Positions 29,248 to 30,732 of a DNA stretch of 30,732 bases are shown in pieces (the stretch's first letter is position 1; each line of letters starts with the position of its first letter). The stretch covers positions 1 through 30,732 of the IMG/VR virus record IMGVR_UViG_3300020052_000024; one strand, given 5' to 3'. The position numbers and the translations under genes are program-made. Source of the stretch: a virus. The notes beneath the pieces were generated by a model. The model was given only the letters and a program-made list of their open reading frames with translations, was not told the origin of the DNA and made no database searches.

Positions 29248-30082
29248 TTATAATGGAATCGCCATAGCTGGCGTTGTGGTACAAAAACTAGAGATCAATG
29301 AGGACCTTATACGTCACATGATTCTCAACTCAATTCGAATGTATAACAAAAAGTTTCGTAGTGAGTACGGCCAAGTAGTTATCGCGTGTGATGCGCGGAC
29401 ATGGCGTAGGGATTACTTCCCTAACTATAAATTTAAGCGGAGAGAAAACCGTGACGACTCGGCAGCAGACTGGGATGAGATCTTTCGTATCATCAATCAG
29501 GTCAGGGATGAGATCGCTCAAAACTTCCCTTATAAAGTTATTCATATTGACGGCTGTGAGGCTGACGATATCATTGGTGCTCTTGCTTATGAGACTCAAG
29601 AGTTTGGTAAACACGAACCAATGATGATCGTTTCATCCGACAAGGATTTCATTCAGCTGCAAAAGTTTAGTAACGTTAAGCAGTTCAGTCCAATGCAAAA
29701 GAAAGCAGTGACTGATAAGAACCCAAGACATTATCTATTCGAACATATACTGAAAGGAGACTCAGGTGATGGAGTCCCTAATTGTCTCAGTCCTGATAAT
29801 ACTTTTGTTGATGGTATACGACAGTCACCAGTGACTAAGAAAAAGATTGAACATTGGCTAGAACATGCAGAGGATCTGCAGTCCGTTATGGACGAGAACA
29901 CTTATCGTAATTACGTTCGCAACAAGAACCTAATCGATCTGTCCTGCACACCTAGTCATATAAAAGAAGCAATTATAAATAAGTTTGAGGAGGATCCTAT
30001 TGGTCTCAAAAGGAATGTCCTAAATTATCTTATTAAGAAACGTTGCAAAATGCTAATAGAATGTGTTGAGGAGTTTTACTAA
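29234..30082 (+). CDS. rnh: RNase H, 5'-3' exonuclease of T4 Rnh / FEN1 type
   Basis: This enzyme removes RNA primers and acts on 5' flaps at the replication fork. The 282-residue protein has the FEN-family acidic clusters: Asp5 in VIDYNG, CDARTWRRDYFPNYKFKR, GCEADDIIGALA, SSDKDFIQL and GDSGDGVPN. These are the residues that bind two Mg2+. Length fits T4 RNase H (305). The ATG is 13 bases inside the previous gene. Confidence 0.95.
   Translation: MIVIDYNGIAIAGVVVQKLEINEDLIRHMILNSIRMYNKKFRSEYGQVVIACDARTWRRDYFPNYKFKRRENRDDSAADWDEIFRIINQVRDEIAQNFPYKVIHIDGCEADDIIGALAYETQEFGKHEPMMIVSSDKDFIQLQKFSNVKQFSPMQKKAVTDKNPRHYLFEHILKGDSGDGVPNCLSPDNTFVDGIRQSPVTKKKIEHWLEHAEDLQSVMDENTYRNYVRNKNLIDLSCTPSHIKEAIINKFEEDPIGLKRNVLNYLIKKRCKMLIECVEEFY
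29974..29981 (+). promoter_or_regulatory. possible late promoter inside rnh
   Basis: TATAAATA lies about 110 bases before the ATG at 30084. The downstream gene resembles late-class proteins, so this could be its promoter. Chance is possible because the box lies within coding sequence. Confidence 0.5.
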
Positions 30083-30083
30083 A

Positions 30084-30527
30084 ATGGCAGTGAATAAGTT
30101 GACTGGACTAACAGTCCATGAAATCCTAACTAAAGCGGGTGAAGCACCTACCCGTGTTGACAAGGTTGAAGTACTTCGTGAGTACAATACCCTTGCTCTT
30201 AGGGATGTTTTGAAGGGTGCATATGATGACGAGGTTGAATTCATTCTTCCTAAAGGTGAGCCACCATACACACCTGCTGATGAAAAAAGTGTTCCCTCGA
30301 ATCTTAATAAGCAAACGAAACGGTTTCGCTATTTCGTTAAAGGCGGCCCAGGCGAGTCGCTCCAACCCGTAAAGGTAGAGATGATGTTCGTCAAGTTGCT
30401 TGAGGCAATCCACCCTAACGATGCGCAGCTTGTTATTAAGATGAAGGAAAAGGACCTAGCTGGTGCCTATAAGGGAGTTACCAAAAAGCTAGTGTCAGAA
30501 GCTTTTCCGGGCCTAATCGTTAAATGA
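30084..30527 (+). CDS. late protein of marine T4-like family, unknown function
   Basis: This 147-residue protein has VEFILPKGEPPYTPADEK in the middle, RFRYFVKGG, MMFVKLLEAIHPNDAQLVIKM and KGVTKKLVSEAFPGL near the end. I recall this pattern (a family I know as DUF6433) from marine T4-like phages. The start at 30084 (MAVNKLTGL) is preferred over 30063, since GGAG lies at a suitable distance. No catalytic motif is visible. Confidence 0.85.
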   Translation: MAVNKLTGLTVHEILTKAGEAPTRVDKVEVLREYNTLALRDVLKGAYDDEVEFILPKGEPPYTPADEKSVPSNLNKQTKRFRYFVKGGPGESLQPVKVEMMFVKLLEAIHPNDAQLVIKMKEKDLAGAYKGVTKKLVSEAFPGLIVK

Positions 30528-30535
30528 TGTAAAAA

Positions 30536-30543
30536 TATAAATA
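30536..30543 (+). promoter_or_regulatory. T4-type late promoter box
   Basis: TATAAATA lies 8 bases after the previous stop. It is followed only about 33 bases later by a terminator hairpin, so its transcript would be short unless the terminator is bypassed. Confidence 0.7.
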
Positions 30544-30576
30544 CCATTATGGTAAGAAAACATTATCATTCAACTG

Positions 30577-30614
30577 AAAGCTCTAAGATCGTTCTACGGT
30601 CCTAGGGCTTTTTC
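30577..30614 (+). terminator. rho-independent terminator
   Basis: AAAGCTCTAAGATCG at 30577-30591 pairs with CGGTCCTAGGGCTTT at 30597-30611 (one mismatch, two G-U pairs) around a 5-base loop. A T-run follows. Confidence 0.85.
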
Positions 30615-30696
30615 ACTTTTTGGAGCTATCACACAACGGAGGAACCTAACTATATCTCGGCAACGACCAATCACTAACAAACGGAGAGATGACGAA

Positions 30697-30732
30697 ATGT
30701 ATGGATCTCAAATAGAAAGATTGAAGCGAGAC
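30697..30732 (+). CDS. start of a gene cut by the window end
   Basis: ATG at 30697 with GGAGA about 10 bases upstream opens a frame of 12 codons (MYGSQIERLKRD) that reaches the end. No promoter of the two types described above is seen between the terminator and this start. The product cannot be identified. Confidence 0.5.
   Translation, partial: MYGSQIERLKRD

Noticed and set aside
408-30413. Many open frames on the minus strand, for example 986-1249, 17734-18102 and 27560-27802
   Set aside because: They lie opposite well-supported genes, lack ribosome sites and have no recognisable protein motifs.
1-30732. tRNA genes, CRISPR arrays, insertion sequences or integrase
   Set aside because: No cloverleaf, no regularly spaced repeats, and no transposase or integrase motif was seen.

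Overview
The window looks like about 31 kb of the genome of a lytic T4-like myovirus, probably infecting a marine proteobacterium. All genes I can support lie on the + strand and are packed end to end with start/stop overlaps. No gap between genes exceeds about 180 bases. The anchors are a dCMP hydroxymethylase (T4 gp42 type), UvsX, a gp41-type helicase, a T4-type RNase H, class Ia NrdA/NrdB with glutaredoxin, and ThyX. A block of late ORFs also resembles families I recall from marine T4-like phages. Family assignments come from reading motifs, not from a search; the host cannot be determined from the sequence.

Layout. (1) 1-6784: a nucleotide and DNA-modification block. It holds a possible nuclease, a MazG-like dATP/dGTP diphosphohydrolase, dCMP hydroxymethylase, dCMP deaminase and a uracil-DNA-glycosylase-like protein. 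These are followed by a sugar-nucleotidyltransferase/kinase fusion, a HAD phosphatase, a T4 beta-glucosyltransferase-like GT-B enzyme and a C5-cytosine-methyltransferase homologue. (2) 6785-12613: replication and recombination (uvsX, a gp40-position gene, helicase 41), a PD-(D/E)XK candidate, several small ORFs, thyX and a polysaccharide-pyruvyl-transferase homologue. It ends at a long hairpin terminator. (3) 12700-15110: small early-type genes under two promoters, and a SprT-like metallopeptidase, closed by a second terminator. (4) 15111-24592: a late block opened by TATAAATA. It contains a nuclease-like protein, a ligase-like nucleotidyltransferase, a basic protein, an NMN-adenylyltransferase fusion and several Lys-rich proteins with prohead-protease-type cleavage sites. 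It also contains a scaffold-like protein and an Rz/Rz1-type spanin pair. (5) 24593-30732: nrdA, nrdB, glutaredoxin, a zinc-ribbon protein, a GIY-YIG protein, RNase H, a marine T4-like late protein, a terminator and the first codons of another gene.

Regulation. Seven host-type promoters share TTTACAT, an exactly 17-base spacer and TATAAT. Three of them also share a leader containing ATGGAAGG. A separate set of TATAAATA boxes matches T4 late promoters.

How the genes work together. The most interesting idea is that region 1 makes a hypermodified cytosine. dCMP becomes hydroxymethyl-dCMP and is incorporated; a sugar is phosphorylated and activated by the fusion protein and attached to DNA by the GT-B enzyme. 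The cytosine-methyltransferase homologue, the glycosylase-fold protein and the distant pyruvyl transferase are candidates for extra steps. A second idea is that the late block encodes enzymes packaged inside the capsid: several start with, or contain, sites like the T4 capsid-targeting sequence cut by gp21.
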